64,000 bases of DNA from Betaproteobacteria bacterium (GTDB taxonomy: Bacteria > Pseudomonadota > Gammaproteobacteria > Burkholderiales > SG8-39), in contig CANKAJ010000005.1 of NCBI GenBank assembly GCA_947479645.1, positions 1-64,000 on the forward strand. The letters run 5' to 3'. A program made the translations under genes and the position numbers. Below are positions 8,001 through 16,919 of the stretch, piece by piece (position 1 is the stretch's first letter; every line of letters begins with the position of its first letter). The notes beneath the pieces were generated by a model, which had not been told where the DNA came from, did not search any database, and saw only the letters and a program-made list of their open reading frames with translations.

Positions 8001-9179
8001 ATGGCGCAAGGATCTTACGGGCCGCTGACCGGCATCACCGTGCTGGATGTGACCCAGTCGCTGGCGGGGCCGTTTGGCGGAATGCTGTTGGGCGATATCG
8101 GTGCGGATGTCATCAAGATCGAACTGCCCAAGGGCGGCGATGGCGCAAGGCGCTGGGGCCCGCCGTTTGCCGGCGACAGTGGCCCGACTTTTGTCGGGTT
8201 TAATCGCAACAAGCGCAGCGTGGCAATCGACTTGCATACGGTTGAGGGGCAATCCCAGTTCATACAGCTGGTCAAAAAAGCCGACGTGGTGCTGGAGAAC
8301 TTTCGCCCCGGTACCATGAAGAAATTCGGCGTTGACTATGAAACCCTGCGCAGCCACAACAAGAGCCTGATTTATTGCTCAATCTCGGGCTATGGCCAGA
8401 AGGGACCGTTTGCCAATCGCCCGGCCATGGACCTGATGATTCAGGCCATCAGCGGCATGATGTCGATTACCGGCGAACCGGAAGGACGGCCGGTCAAGGC
8501 AGCGGCGCCAATGGCAGATCTGTTTGGCGGATATACCGCCGCGTTCAGCATTCTGGCGGCGATTCGGGAGCGCGATCGTACCGGCGAAGGCCGCGTGATT
8601 GATGTTGCCATGCTCGATGCCATGATGACGCTGCTGGGCCAGACTGTGGTTGCCTACGCCATCAGCGGCGAGTCGCCGGCACGGCAGGGCAATGCGCATC
8701 AATTGATGGCGCCTTATCAGGCTTTCAGGACGGCGACCCGCGATATTGTCATTTCGCTGACCATCCAGAAACGCTGGGAATTGCTGTGCACGATCCCTGA
8801 ATTCGCGCCGTTGTTTGGCAAGGATATCTACGCCAACCAGGAATTGCGTAATGAACACAGGCTGGTGTTGTGTGCGGAAATGGACAAGATATTCTGCACG
8901 CGACCGGCCGAATACTGGCTGGCGGAACTGGAGCGGCTGGGGCTGCCTTCTGCGCCGGTGAATACCATTCCGGAAATCATGGCCGAAGAACATCTGGCAC
9001 TGCGAAACACCTTTATTGAAGTCGAATATCCGCCTGGCAGCGGAAGGCGGATCAAGACGCCGGGAATGCCCTGGCGCGATGTGGCGGCGGACCGACCGGT
9101 ACGCAATCCACCGACCATCGGACAGCATACCGAGGAAGTGTTTGCGCAGTTCGGAGTTAAGAAGACTACCGGCACCTAG
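8001..9179 (+). CDS. Class III (CaiB/BaiF) CoA-transferase
   Basis: A 392-residue enzyme that moves CoA between carboxylic acids without ATP. The start is ATG 8001 after GGAGGAA. Domain marks: GITVLDVTQSLAGPFGGMLL, ADVIKIELPKGGDGAR, NRNKRSVAIDL, ADVVLENFRPG. The catalytic Asp that forms the acyl-anhydride lies in PMADLFGGYTAA and is present. It probably activates the operon's acid substrate, or recycles CoA from a product. It follows the thiolase-like/DUF35 pair and precedes a Bug gene, after an 87-base gap that could hold a weak promoter. The donor and acceptor acids cannot be told from sequence. Confidence 0.93.
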   Translation: MAQGSYGPLTGITVLDVTQSLAGPFGGMLLGDIGADVIKIELPKGGDGARRWGPPFAGDSGPTFVGFNRNKRSVAIDLHTVEGQSQFIQLVKKADVVLENFRPGTMKKFGVDYETLRSHNKSLIYCSISGYGQKGPFANRPAMDLMIQAISGMMSITGEPEGRPVKAAAPMADLFGGYTAAFSILAAIRERDRTGEGRVIDVAMLDAMMTLLGQTVVAYAISGESPARQGNAHQLMAPYQAFRTATRDIVISLTIQKRWELLCTIPEFAPLFGKDIYANQELRNEHRLVLCAEMDKIFCTRPAEYWLAELERLGLPSAPVNTIPEIMAEEHLALRNTFIEVEYPPGSGRRIKTPGMPWRDVAADRPVRNPPTIGQHTEEVFAQFGVKKTTGT

Positions 9180-9266
9180 AAAGTGTCAATCGGATGATCT
9201 GTATAGAATAGCCATTGCCATTGCGGCAGCCCCAATGCGGCATACCCAACGCGGAGGAACAATCTC

Positions 9267-10268
9267 ATGAGAGAACTGACGGCAACAGCAGGTTCGAGTC
9301 GGTGTTGCAGTGCCTTCACCCGCTTGATGGCACTGGCTGCTGTGTTGGTCGCATCAACCGCGATGGCTCAATATCCTGATCGTCCGATTCGCGGCATTGT
9401 TCCGTTTGCTCCAGGTGGTGCAAACGATGTCATGGCTCGGGTGATATCGCCGCAGATTACCAAGTTGCTCGGCCAGCCTGTCATTATTGACAACCGTCCC
9501 GGTGCATTGGGGCATATCGGCATTGAAGCGACGGCCAAGTCCAAGCCGGATGGCTACACCATTCTCTTCAGTGCAACGGCATCCACGGTGCTGCCGGCGA
9601 TGTCGAAGGCCATGCGCTACGATCCGATCAAGGACATTCAACCGGTCGCCGAGATTGGCCAGGGCCCTTATGTTGTCGTGGTCAATCCGAAGGTGCCGGC
9701 CACGAACCTGCGTGAGCTCATCGAGTACGCCCGGAAAAACCCCGGCAAGCTCAATGGCGGTGCGGGTGGCGCGGCCGGGACGCGCCTGGCCATCGAGTTG
9801 ATGAAAATCCAGAACAACATTCAGCTTGAAATCATCATGTACAACGGCAATGGGCCCACCGCGACGGCATTGCTCAAGGGCGAGGTCGATTTTGCAACCA
9901 TGGATACGTCGGCTTTCGTAGGCTATCTGGCTTCAGGCCGAATCAAGGCGTTCGCGGTCGCTGGTGAAAAGCGGTTGCCATCGCTGCCCGATGTGCCGAC
10001 CACTGCGGAAGCCGGCTTTCCGGACTTCAGGGCGGGTGCGATTTTTGGTGTTTATGTTGCGGCAGGAACGCCTGCTCCCATCGTGCAGAAGCTCAACGAG
10101 ACTATCAACGCCATCATTGTCATTCCGGAAATAGTCGAGCAACTTCGAAAGCTCGGCTCGGAGCCCAATCCAAAGAGCGTCGAGGTATTTACCCAACTGA
10201 TCCGGCGGGAGATCCAGACGTGGAAGGACGTTGTAGCCAAGGCCAAGATTCCGCTGGATGATCCATGA
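9267..10268 (+). CDS. Bug/TctC-family substrate-binding protein
   Basis: ATG 9267 is preceded by GGAGGAA. A rather long signal peptide ends near STAMAQYP. Typical motifs: YPDRPIRGIVPFAPGGANDVMAR, IIDNRPGALGHIG, KSKPDGYTILFSATAST. It belongs to the GGANDVM subfamily with the Bugs at 20925 and 21914. The 21914 protein shares PDGYTILFSATAST, KAFAVAG and EPNPKSVE with it, so the two are recent paralogues in different modules. It lies between two CoA-transferase genes, which suggests uptake of the acid they activate. Confidence 0.92.
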   Translation: MRELTATAGSSRCCSAFTRLMALAAVLVASTAMAQYPDRPIRGIVPFAPGGANDVMARVISPQITKLLGQPVIIDNRPGALGHIGIEATAKSKPDGYTILFSATASTVLPAMSKAMRYDPIKDIQPVAEIGQGPYVVVVNPKVPATNLRELIEYARKNPGKLNGGAGGAAGTRLAIELMKIQNNIQLEIIMYNGNGPTATALLKGEVDFATMDTSAFVGYLASGRIKAFAVAGEKRLPSLPDVPTTAEAGFPDFRAGAIFGVYVAAGTPAPIVQKLNETINAIIVIPEIVEQLRKLGSEPNPKSVEVFTQLIRREIQTWKDVVAKAKIPLDDP

Positions 10269-10331
10269 TCAGCGCGGTGTGTACGTGAGACTCCGTCGCA
10301 ATGAAGTAACAGAATAATCAGGAGGCAGAAG

Positions 10332-12563
10332 ATGGCGGGCAAGTGCGTGTTGGACGGCATTCGCGTTATTGATTTTGGCCAGTACATCGCAGGGCCAATG
10401 GCGGCAATGCTGCTCGCGGATCAGGGGGCTGATGTCATCCGCGTTGATCCGCCGGGGGGAGTGCGCTATGACACACCGGCCAATGCCACCTGGAATCGCG
10501 GCAAACGCAGTATCGTGCTGGACTTGAAGCAGGCAGGCGATGTCGATGTCGCGCGCCGCTTGATTGCCTCTGCGGACGTTGTCATTGAAAACTTCCGTCC
10601 TGGTGTCATGGACAGGCTGGGCCTGGGGCATGTGCAGTCGATGCAGGGTAATCCCAGACTGATTTATTGTTCCATTCCCGGTTTTGCAGCGGATGATCCG
10701 CGGGCCGGCATGCGCGCCTGGGAAGGCGTCATTGCAGCGTCCACTGCGACCTATCGCGCCAGCCCGGACACCGGCAAGGCGCAGCCTGTCTATACCGTGA
10801 TGCCGTTTTCGTCGGCCTACGGGGCATTTCTGTCGGCCGTCAGTATTACCGCATCACTGAATGCCCGCGAATTATCAGGTGTCGGGCAGCGCATTGAAGT
10901 GCCACTTTTTGACGCCACTTTCACGGCGCTGAGTAATCTCGGCCTGAAAGTTCACAATCAGCCAAAGCCGGCCAAGGAGTTCGACTGGTCGCGTCAATTG
11001 CCCACCAAAGATGGCCGTTGGGTGCGATATTTTTCCGGGAACAAGAAGTTCGAGGAATTCATCAAGGTTATCGGTATGGCTGCGTATCGTGATGCGGGGG
11101 CCAGCGCCGAGGAGTTGGGGCGGCGCTTTGACGAAATATTCCGCACGCGTACCGCAATGGAGTGGGAGGAGTTCTGCGCCAATCTCGGCACGGAGGGCGC
11201 GCGTTGCAATACCAGTGCGGAGTGGCTGCAGCATCCGCATGCCTTGGCATCCGGAATCATTGCCGATTTCACTGATCCTGAATTGGGCAACTTTCGCGGA
11301 CCTGGTATCAATGTCCGCTTGTCGCAAACACCTGGGAAGGTGCGCTCACCGCGGCCCAGGCTGGATGCGCATCACGACGAAATTCTCAAGGAACTGTCCA
11401 CGTTTCGTTCGGCGCCTGCGTCCGCGGCGGCGATGCCGGATCTCACTTCCTGCTTGAAGGGCATTCGGGTTCTTGATCTGTGCATCATTCTCGCAGGTCC
11501 CACATGTGGCCGTACGCTGGCCGAATTTGGCGCCGATGTCATCAAGATCGATAGCCCGCATCGCAATCCCGTGTCATCGCACAACGATATCAACCGCGGC
11601 AAGCGCAGCATCTTGCTGGATCTGAAAACTGCGGAAGGCATGCAGATATTGTGGCAACTCATCGATGGTGCGGATGTGATCCTGCAGAACTTCCGTATGG
11701 GGGTCGCCGATCAATTGGGAATAGGCTATGCAGCGGTGCGTGCCCGTCGTCCCGGGATTGTCTATTGCTCTCTCAATACCTTTGGTCAGCTCGGTCCGAA
11801 TGCGCAGCGCCCCGGACATGAGTCAATCGCGCAGGCCATGTCCGGCATGATGGTTCGATTCGGCAGTGCCAAACCGGCGCTGGCGCCGTTCCCGGCCAAT
11901 GATTATGGCACCGGGTTGATGGGATCCTACGCCGTGATGCTGGCGTTACTGCACAAGAAGCATACGGGCAGGGGGCAGCATGTGGACACGGCACTGGCCT
12001 ACACTGCCACCATGCTGCAATCAGGGCTGTTGCAGGATTACCCCGGGAAGAAATGGGATGAGCCGCATGGTCAGGAAGCGCTTGGCAGTGGCCCGTTGCA
12101 CCGGATGTACCAGGCCAGCGATGGCTGGCTGTTTCTTGCCGGGCGACGCGAAGATCTGGCGAGGCTTCCTGAACTCGCTGATGTGGCCGACAAGGAGGGT
12201 ATCAGTCTGGAACGGGCGATTGAAGAGCGCATCGCCGGGCGCACTGTTGATGCGTGGCTACCCATTCTGACCATGGCAGGATTCGGCGCGCAACGCGTTG
12301 TCACCGATATTGCCGTATTGATGGAAGACGCACTGGTGCGAGCGCGAGGATTGAGCATTACACGCGAACATGATGTCATCGGGCCTGTCACCACCACTGC
12401 GCCTGGCGTCAGGCTGTCGCGCACACCCGCCGTTGTCGGACGGCCCGCGCCCAAGCCCGGTGCCGATGCCGGCAGCATTCTTGAAGAGATCGGACTTCGC
12501 GATCAGTTGGATCGCCTTGTGAGTGAACGGGTTGTTGTCATGGATGGTATCGAGGCAGGCTAG
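10332..12563 (+). CDS. Two-domain tandem CaiB/BaiF CoA-transferase fusion
   Basis: A 743-residue protein made of two complete class III CoA-transferase domains. Start ATG 10332 follows CAGGAGGCAG. Domain 1 spans about residues 5-350 (GIRVIDFGQYIAGPMAAMLL, ENFRPGVMDRLG). Domain 2 spans about 368-735 (GIRVLDLCIILAGPTCGRTL, QNFRMGVADQLG). Ordinary family members have about 400 residues and work as interlocked dimers, so this fusion is a covalent heterodimer. The catalytic Asp is seen in domain 2 (NDYGTGLMG). In domain 1 the matching stretch reads MPFSSAYGAF, with Ser in place of Asp, so only one half is likely active. It is followed closely by an acyl-CoA dehydrogenase. Confidence 0.9.
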   Translation: MAGKCVLDGIRVIDFGQYIAGPMAAMLLADQGADVIRVDPPGGVRYDTPANATWNRGKRSIVLDLKQAGDVDVARRLIASADVVIENFRPGVMDRLGLGHVQSMQGNPRLIYCSIPGFAADDPRAGMRAWEGVIAASTATYRASPDTGKAQPVYTVMPFSSAYGAFLSAVSITASLNARELSGVGQRIEVPLFDATFTALSNLGLKVHNQPKPAKEFDWSRQLPTKDGRWVRYFSGNKKFEEFIKVIGMAAYRDAGASAEELGRRFDEIFRTRTAMEWEEFCANLGTEGARCNTSAEWLQHPHALASGIIADFTDPELGNFRGPGINVRLSQTPGKVRSPRPRLDAHHDEILKELSTFRSAPASAAAMPDLTSCLKGIRVLDLCIILAGPTCGRTLAEFGADVIKIDSPHRNPVSSHNDINRGKRSILLDLKTAEGMQILWQLIDGADVILQNFRMGVADQLGIGYAAVRARRPGIVYCSLNTFGQLGPNAQRPGHESIAQAMSGMMVRFGSAKPALAPFPANDYGTGLMGSYAVMLALLHKKHTGRGQHVDTALAYTATMLQSGLLQDYPGKKWDEPHGQEALGSGPLHRMYQASDGWLFLAGRREDLARLPELADVADKEGISLERAIEERIAGRTVDAWLPILTMAGFGAQRVVTDIAVLMEDALVRARGLSITREHDVIGPVTTTAPGVRLSRTPAVVGRPAPKPGADAGSILEEIGLRDQLDRLVSERVVVMDGIEAG

Positions 12564-12591
12564 TGCGGAAGCAGAACATGAGGAATGAAAA

Positions 12592-13791
12592 ATGGACCTG
12601 AGTTATACCGAAGAAGAAATTGCATTTCGTGACGAGGTGCGCGCTTTTTGCAAGGAGAACCTGCCGGAGCATATCCGCCAGAAGCAGATGTGCGGGCAGC
12701 GTTTGGGCAGGGAGGATGTGGTCACCTGGCAGCGCATACTCAACAAGAAAGGCTGGGTCGCGCCGTTGTGGCCGGTCGAAGCCGGCGGAACCGGCTGGGA
12801 TGCAGTGCGCTATTTCATTTTCAAGGAAGAGTGTTACAGGGCCTGGGCCCCGGATGTCCTCGCACAGAATATCCAGAATCTGGGGCCGGTCATCATTGCC
12901 TATGGCACGGATGAGCAGAAGAGTTTCTTTTTGCCCAAGCTGCTGAACCTGGATATCTGGATCTGCCAGGGCTTCTCGGAACCAGGATCGGGATCGGACC
13001 TGGCATCCCTGAAGACACGGGCAGAGCGCGAGGGCGACCATTATGTGGTGAATGGCCAGAAACTGTGGACCAGCGGCGCGCATAACGCGGACTGGATGTA
13101 TGCGCTGGTGCGCACTGATCCCAATGTCAAGCGCCAGCGTGGCATCACCTATCTGCTCATCGACATGAAGTCTCCCGGGATTACCGTACGCCCGGTCATC
13201 ACGCTGGATGGAAACCGGCATGTCAATGAAGTCTTCTTCGAAAATGTGCATGTGCCCGTCGGCAATCTCATTGGCGAAGAGAACAAGGCCTGGAGTTACG
13301 CCAAATATCTGCTCGGCAATGAACGTGTCGGCATTGCCCGTGTCGGGTTGTCCAAGGCCCGCGTGCAATTGGCCAAGGCCATGGCGGAAAAAGTGATGAT
13401 CGATGGCAAGCCGCTGTCTGAGAATCAGCAGTTTCGCGAAAAACTCGCCAGCGTGGAGGTTGAACTGAAAGCGCTGGAAATCACCAACATGATTGTGGTG
13501 GCCGGCATGGGCAAGCGTATGGATCAGGGCCAGGATCCCAGGACTTCGGTACTGAAAATGAAGGGCTCCGACTTGCAGCAGTCCACGACTGAAATCCTGA
13601 TGGAAGTGGCGGGGCCGCAGGCCATGGCGCGCCAGGTCGACGTGCTCGAGGGAAGAAACGAGCATCCCTCAGGCGAAGTCTGGCAGGCCACCTCGGCGCT
13701 CAATTACTACATCGCGCGGGCTGCAACCATTTATGGCGGCACCAGTGAGGTACAGCGCAATGTTGTAGCAAAGGGAATACTGGGCCTGTAG
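12592..13791 (+). CDS. Acyl-CoA dehydrogenase family protein
   Basis: A 399-residue flavoprotein that desaturates acyl-CoA esters. ATG 12592 has GAGGAA upstream. Family marks: MDLSYTEEEIAFRDEVRAFC at the N-terminus, CQGFSEPGSGSDLASL for flavin and substrate binding, NGQKLWTSGAHNADW, and ATIYGGTSEVQRN at the end. In many family members the last motif has a catalytic Glu (YEGT); here it reads YGGT. The base may lie elsewhere, as in some branched-chain or ring-acting members. Last gene of the 6291-13791 operon, 28 bases after the fusion CoA-transferase, and convergent with the next minus-strand pair. Confidence 0.9.
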   Translation: MDLSYTEEEIAFRDEVRAFCKENLPEHIRQKQMCGQRLGREDVVTWQRILNKKGWVAPLWPVEAGGTGWDAVRYFIFKEECYRAWAPDVLAQNIQNLGPVIIAYGTDEQKSFFLPKLLNLDIWICQGFSEPGSGSDLASLKTRAEREGDHYVVNGQKLWTSGAHNADWMYALVRTDPNVKRQRGITYLLIDMKSPGITVRPVITLDGNRHVNEVFFENVHVPVGNLIGEENKAWSYAKYLLGNERVGIARVGLSKARVQLAKAMAEKVMIDGKPLSENQQFREKLASVEVELKALEITNMIVVAGMGKRMDQGQDPRTSVLKMKGSDLQQSTTEILMEVAGPQAMARQVDVLEGRNEHPSGEVWQATSALNYYIARAATIYGGTSEVQRNVVAKGILGL

Positions 13792-13823
13792 TCAGCGGCG
13801 CCGGTTTGCGTGCATCTCGATGT

Positions 13824-13856
13824 CAGGGTGATTTCATTCAAGGTGAATTCACCCTG
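13824..13856. terminator. Hairpin between convergent genes, possible two-way transcription stop
   Basis: CAGGGTGATTTCA and TGAATTCACCCTG form a 13-bp inverted repeat with one mismatch around a 7-base loop. It sits between two converging genes. No T-run follows on either strand, so it may slow polymerase or protect 3' ends rather than act as a full intrinsic terminator. Confidence 0.45.
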
Positions 13857-13884
13857 CGGCGGGACCTCGTATTGAGACTGCCCT

Positions 13885-13924
13885 AGGTCAGGAGGTCAGG
13901 AGGTCAGGAGGTCAGCAAGTCAGC
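13885..13924. repeat. 8-bp tandem repeat, four units plus one degenerate
   Basis: AGGTCAGG is repeated three times exactly, then AGGTCAGC and AAGTCAGC. It lies in the convergent gap and runs into the last codons of the minus-strand DUF35 gene, so unit-number changes could alter that protein's end. Confidence 0.85.
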
Positions 13925-14318
13925 GCAACCGGAAACGTGGCAGAACCGAGCCTGCGGAGTCTTCGGCATACACCAGTTCTAGTTCGGCGCCGATGCAGCC
14001 GTCGGCTGGCATGGCATCCACCAGGTTGCTGACCATCAAGGGGCCTTCGTCCAGTTGCACCACGATGATGTTGTGCGGCGGAGGATAAGCCGGCAGATAT
14101 TTGCGATGAAAAATCGCCCAGGAAAACAGCTTGGCCCGTCCTGTGACCGGGACCCACTGCACTTCGGTAGACAGGCAATGCGGGCATAGCGATGCCACCG
14201 GGTAGCGATAGCGGCTGCATTTTTCGCAGCGTTGAATGGTCATGCGACGGGCCTTGATGCTGTCCCAGAAGGGGGCATCGCCAAAGACCCGGATCAGCGG
14301 CGGGAATGTCGTTTCCAT
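13920..14318 (-). CDS. DUF35 / Zn-ribbon OB-fold protein
   Basis: The start METTFPPL at 14318 is preferred over the longer track ORF because it lies 2 bases after the stop of the thiolase-like gene, a coupled arrangement. The protein has 132 residues. The zinc ribbon shows CEKC and CPHC. The OB-fold part has GRAKLFSWAIFHRKYLPAYP and VQLDEGPLMVSNLV. It is the cognate partner of the protein encoded at 14321-15493. The stop codon lies inside an 8-bp tandem repeat array. Confidence 0.9.
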   Translation of the reverse strand: METTFPPLIRVFGDAPFWDSIKARRMTIQRCEKCSRYRYPVASLCPHCLSTEVQWVPVTGRAKLFSWAIFHRKYLPAYPPPHNIIVVQLDEGPLMVSNLVDAMPADGCIGAELELVYAEDSAGSVLPRFRLR

Positions 14319-14320
14319 GA

Positions 14321-15493
14321 TCAGCCTTGCGAACCGTAAATAATGGTGACCGCCTTGCCGGCGACGTCGGAGCAGTACTGCACATGCCGGCAATTGGCAA
14401 CCTGACGTTCGCCGCATTCACCGCGCAGTTGGCGCACCGCCTCGACCTGGTGATTCCAGCCCTGCATGTAACTCTCCGACAAATGACCTCCGCCGGTATT
14501 GACGGGCAGGGCGCCTTCAAGGGAAATGCCTTTCTCGGCCATGAATTTGGCGGCTTCGCCTTCTGCGCAATAGCCAAAACCCTCCAGTGCGAACGGAACA
14601 TGGCAACTGAAGCTGTCATAGACCTGTATGGCATCCATGTCTGAGGGGCCGAGTCCCGCCATGTTGAAGACCTGTGCCGCCGCCTTTTGCTGGGCAGGGA
14701 GGTAGAAGTGCACCAGGCGTGGTTCCAGGCTGGTGGCACCTTCGTTCAAGTCATAGCGGCCTATTCCCAGAATGGGCACAGGCTTCTTGGCCATTTTCTT
14801 TGCCCTGGAACTCTCGCTGATGATGAGGCATACCCCGCCGTCATTGATCAGGCAGTAATCCAGCAGGCGCAGTGGCTGGCATACATACGGCGCGGCGAGA
14901 TAATCTTCGATGCTGACCCGCTTGCGCATGATGGCATTGGGATTCAGGCTGGCCGCAAGTCGCTGCGCCATGGCCACAGCACCCAGGTCGCGTTCTGTCA
15001 TGCCATAGATTTCCTTGTAGCGCTGGAACATCACCGCATAGAGCGCTCCCTGCGAGGTCAGGCCCCAAGGGGAATGGTAGATGTAGGACAGGTGGTCACT
15101 GCCGCCGGATACGGTGCCCGAGCCGCCATACTGGACTTTGGAGGTGCGTTGGTCATATCCATAGACCAGTGCCACCACTTCCGCCATGCCGCTGTAGATG
15201 GCCATGCAGGCCTGCGCGACCGCCTGCACCGAGTCGGCCTGACCGCCCCAGCGGGTATTCAGACCGAGCACTTCTCCCATTCTTTCATAGGCCGTCTTTG
15301 GGCCAACGATCAGGCCGTCAATATCGTCGCGTTGCAGACCGGCATCGGCGAGTGCGCGCTGGAAGGCGGCAGCGCCCAGATCATAGGAGTCGCCCGATTC
15401 GAGCCCCTGTCTTGATCGCTCGTAATCCTTGGCCCAGTCGGTATGTCCCACACCGACGACGGAGGCCACGCCGCGCATTCCAGTTTCATTCAT
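14321..15493 (-). CDS. Thiolase-like (lipid-transfer type) protein without nucleophilic cysteine
   Basis: A 390-residue thiolase-fold protein beginning MNETGMRGVASVVGVGHTDW. Typical class marks: RALADAGLQRDDIDGLIVG, PLRLLDYCLINDGG, VYDSFSCHVPFALEGFGYC, LPVNTGGGHLSESYMQGW, VEAVRQLRGE. At the site of the thiolase nucleophile it reads GGQADSVQAVAQA, with no Cys. The catalytic GHP motif is also absent. Together with its DUF35 partner it is a candidate aldolase-type lyase. This pair is isolated on the minus strand with no other catabolic gene in its unit. Its promoter should lie in the 338-base gap shared with the divergent Bug at 15832. Confidence 0.85.
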   Translation of the reverse strand: MNETGMRGVASVVGVGHTDWAKDYERSRQGLESGDSYDLGAAAFQRALADAGLQRDDIDGLIVGPKTAYERMGEVLGLNTRWGGQADSVQAVAQACMAIYSGMAEVVALVYGYDQRTSKVQYGGSGTVSGGSDHLSYIYHSPWGLTSQGALYAVMFQRYKEIYGMTERDLGAVAMAQRLAASLNPNAIMRKRVSIEDYLAAPYVCQPLRLLDYCLINDGGVCLIISESSRAKKMAKKPVPILGIGRYDLNEGATSLEPRLVHFYLPAQQKAAAQVFNMAGLGPSDMDAIQVYDSFSCHVPFALEGFGYCAEGEAAKFMAEKGISLEGALPVNTGGGHLSESYMQGWNHQVEAVRQLRGECGERQVANCRHVQYCSDVAGKAVTIIYGSQG

Positions 15494-15831
15494 GATGTGC
15501 CTGTTGTTGTGTTATGCGCGCATTTTCGCAGCATGACGCGATTCTAGAAGCTTCCATGCATTATTGCGATACGCCAGCTTCAGTTCGTGCTGAGTCCGCC
15601 TGAAATGCGGGAATACTTTCACGCTCTCCATTATCAGATGCTCAATAGGAGGCTCTGAATTGGCACAGGTGTTATGCTAAATTCAAACATTGGGCATTGA
15701 TCACACTGTTGCCTGTATTGACTGAATACTGTTCGTTCCCTGTGGTTCAAAGTTGCTGGCGGTTTCCGCGCGAAGTGATTTCACGCGCACTCAGGGTATT
15801 TGAGCGGGTTGGCGAAAGAAGGGGGAATCTG
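15494..15831. other. 338-base divergent intergenic region
   Basis: The gap lies between the minus-strand thiolase-like gene and the plus-strand Bug. It should hold both promoters. I see no strong sigma-70 pair, terminator or clear operator palindrome. The long track ORF start at 15697 is treated as non-coding leader because ATG 15832 has a GGGGGAA ribosome site and yields a normal signal peptide. Confidence 0.5.
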
Positions 15832-16860
15832 ATGTCCATGCGTGGGCCAGAAGGTGCAGGCAGTATGCGCGAAGGGATTAAGCTGCTCGCGTTGTCGCGA
15901 CTGCGGCACGTGGGCATGCTCATGGTTGTGTTTGCCATGATTTGGGCAATCCCGGCCGGCGCGCAGGACTATCCTGCGCGCCCCATTACCCTGGTCAATT
16001 CGTCCACGCCCGGGGGCGGCGGAGACCTGATCGCACGCATCATCAGCGGTCCGTTGACGCGAGACCTCGGGCAGCCTGTCGTGATCCTGAATCGTACCGG
16101 CGGTGCCGGACTGATCGCGATGGAGACGGTTGCGCGGGCTGCGCCGGATGGCCATACCTTGCTCATCGGATTCACCGGGCACGTCATCAGTCCGGGCTTG
16201 TTCAAGGCCATGCCGGTCGATTCGGTCAGGGATTTCACTCCCATTTCATTCATTGCGACCAATCTGACGGTTGCATTGGCGCGTTCCAGCCTCCCGGCGA
16301 AATCCATCAAGGAGTTGATCGAACTTGCCAGGGCCAGCCCGGGCAAGTTGACCATGGGCTATTACTCGGGGACCTCGCAGCATCTGGCTGGGGAGTTGTT
16401 CAACACGATGGCAAAAATCAATGTATTGGGTGTTCCCTACAAGGGCAGCCAGGAGGCGTTGACGGACCTGATCGGCGGGCGTACTGATTATATTTTTTCC
16501 ACCTACTCGACAGCCCAGCCCGCGGTAAGCGCAGGCACCGCGCGTATACTGGGTGTGACTGACGTGACGAGGTCGCAGTTCCTGCCGGACGTCCCCACCA
16601 TCGCAGAGGGAGGCGTACCCGGCTATTCATCAAGAGGCTGGTACGGGTTGCTGGGGCCAGCCGGCATGCCCAAAGTGGCTGTCAGCAAATTGAATGCTGC
16701 GCTATTGAAAATGCTTCAGACTGAAGAGGTCAGGCAGCGGCTTATCACCGCAGGCAGCGAACCGCTGGGCAGTTCGCCTGAGCAATTCGCCGAGTTTATC
16801 CGGACTGAAATACCGCGGTGGTCGAAAGTCATTCGTGATGCGGGCATTACGCCGCAATAG
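15832..16860 (+). CDS. Bug/TctC-family substrate-binding protein
   Basis: ATG 15832 (MSMRGPEG) follows AAGGGGGAA and is chosen over the 15697 track start. The signal peptide is preceded by a basic segment and ends near IPAGAQDYP. The mature part starts YPARPITLVNSSTPGGGGDL, a variant of the usual PFAPGG; it then has GGAGLIAMETVARAAPDGHT and VPYKGSQEALTDLIGGR. First gene of the 15832-24143 transcription unit, followed by a thiolase-like/DUF35 pair. Probably captures the acid handled by that module. Confidence 0.9.
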   Translation: MSMRGPEGAGSMREGIKLLALSRLRHVGMLMVVFAMIWAIPAGAQDYPARPITLVNSSTPGGGGDLIARIISGPLTRDLGQPVVILNRTGGAGLIAMETVARAAPDGHTLLIGFTGHVISPGLFKAMPVDSVRDFTPISFIATNLTVALARSSLPAKSIKELIELARASPGKLTMGYYSGTSQHLAGELFNTMAKINVLGVPYKGSQEALTDLIGGRTDYIFSTYSTAQPAVSAGTARILGVTDVTRSQFLPDVPTIAEGGVPGYSSRGWYGLLGPAGMPKVAVSKLNAALLKMLQTEEVRQRLITAGSEPLGSSPEQFAEFIRTEIPRWSKVIRDAGITPQ

Positions 16861-16919
16861 GAGGCAATTCAATTGAAGTCGTTAAATATCATGAAGTGTG
16901 CAGTATGCGAGGGCAATCG

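Noticed and set aside
12538-13665. 375-residue minus-strand ORF
   Set aside because: Exact antisense shadow of the acyl-CoA dehydrogenase at 12592; its protein is rich in His, Gln and Arg with no family features.
13912-14739. 275-residue minus-strand ORF across the DUF35 and thiolase-like genes
   Set aside because: Frame-shifted reading of two real genes that meet at a 2-base gap.
15660-15680. TTGGCA...TATGCT as a promoter before the Bug at 15832
   Set aside because: The spacing between the two boxes is only about 7 bases, too short for sigma-70.
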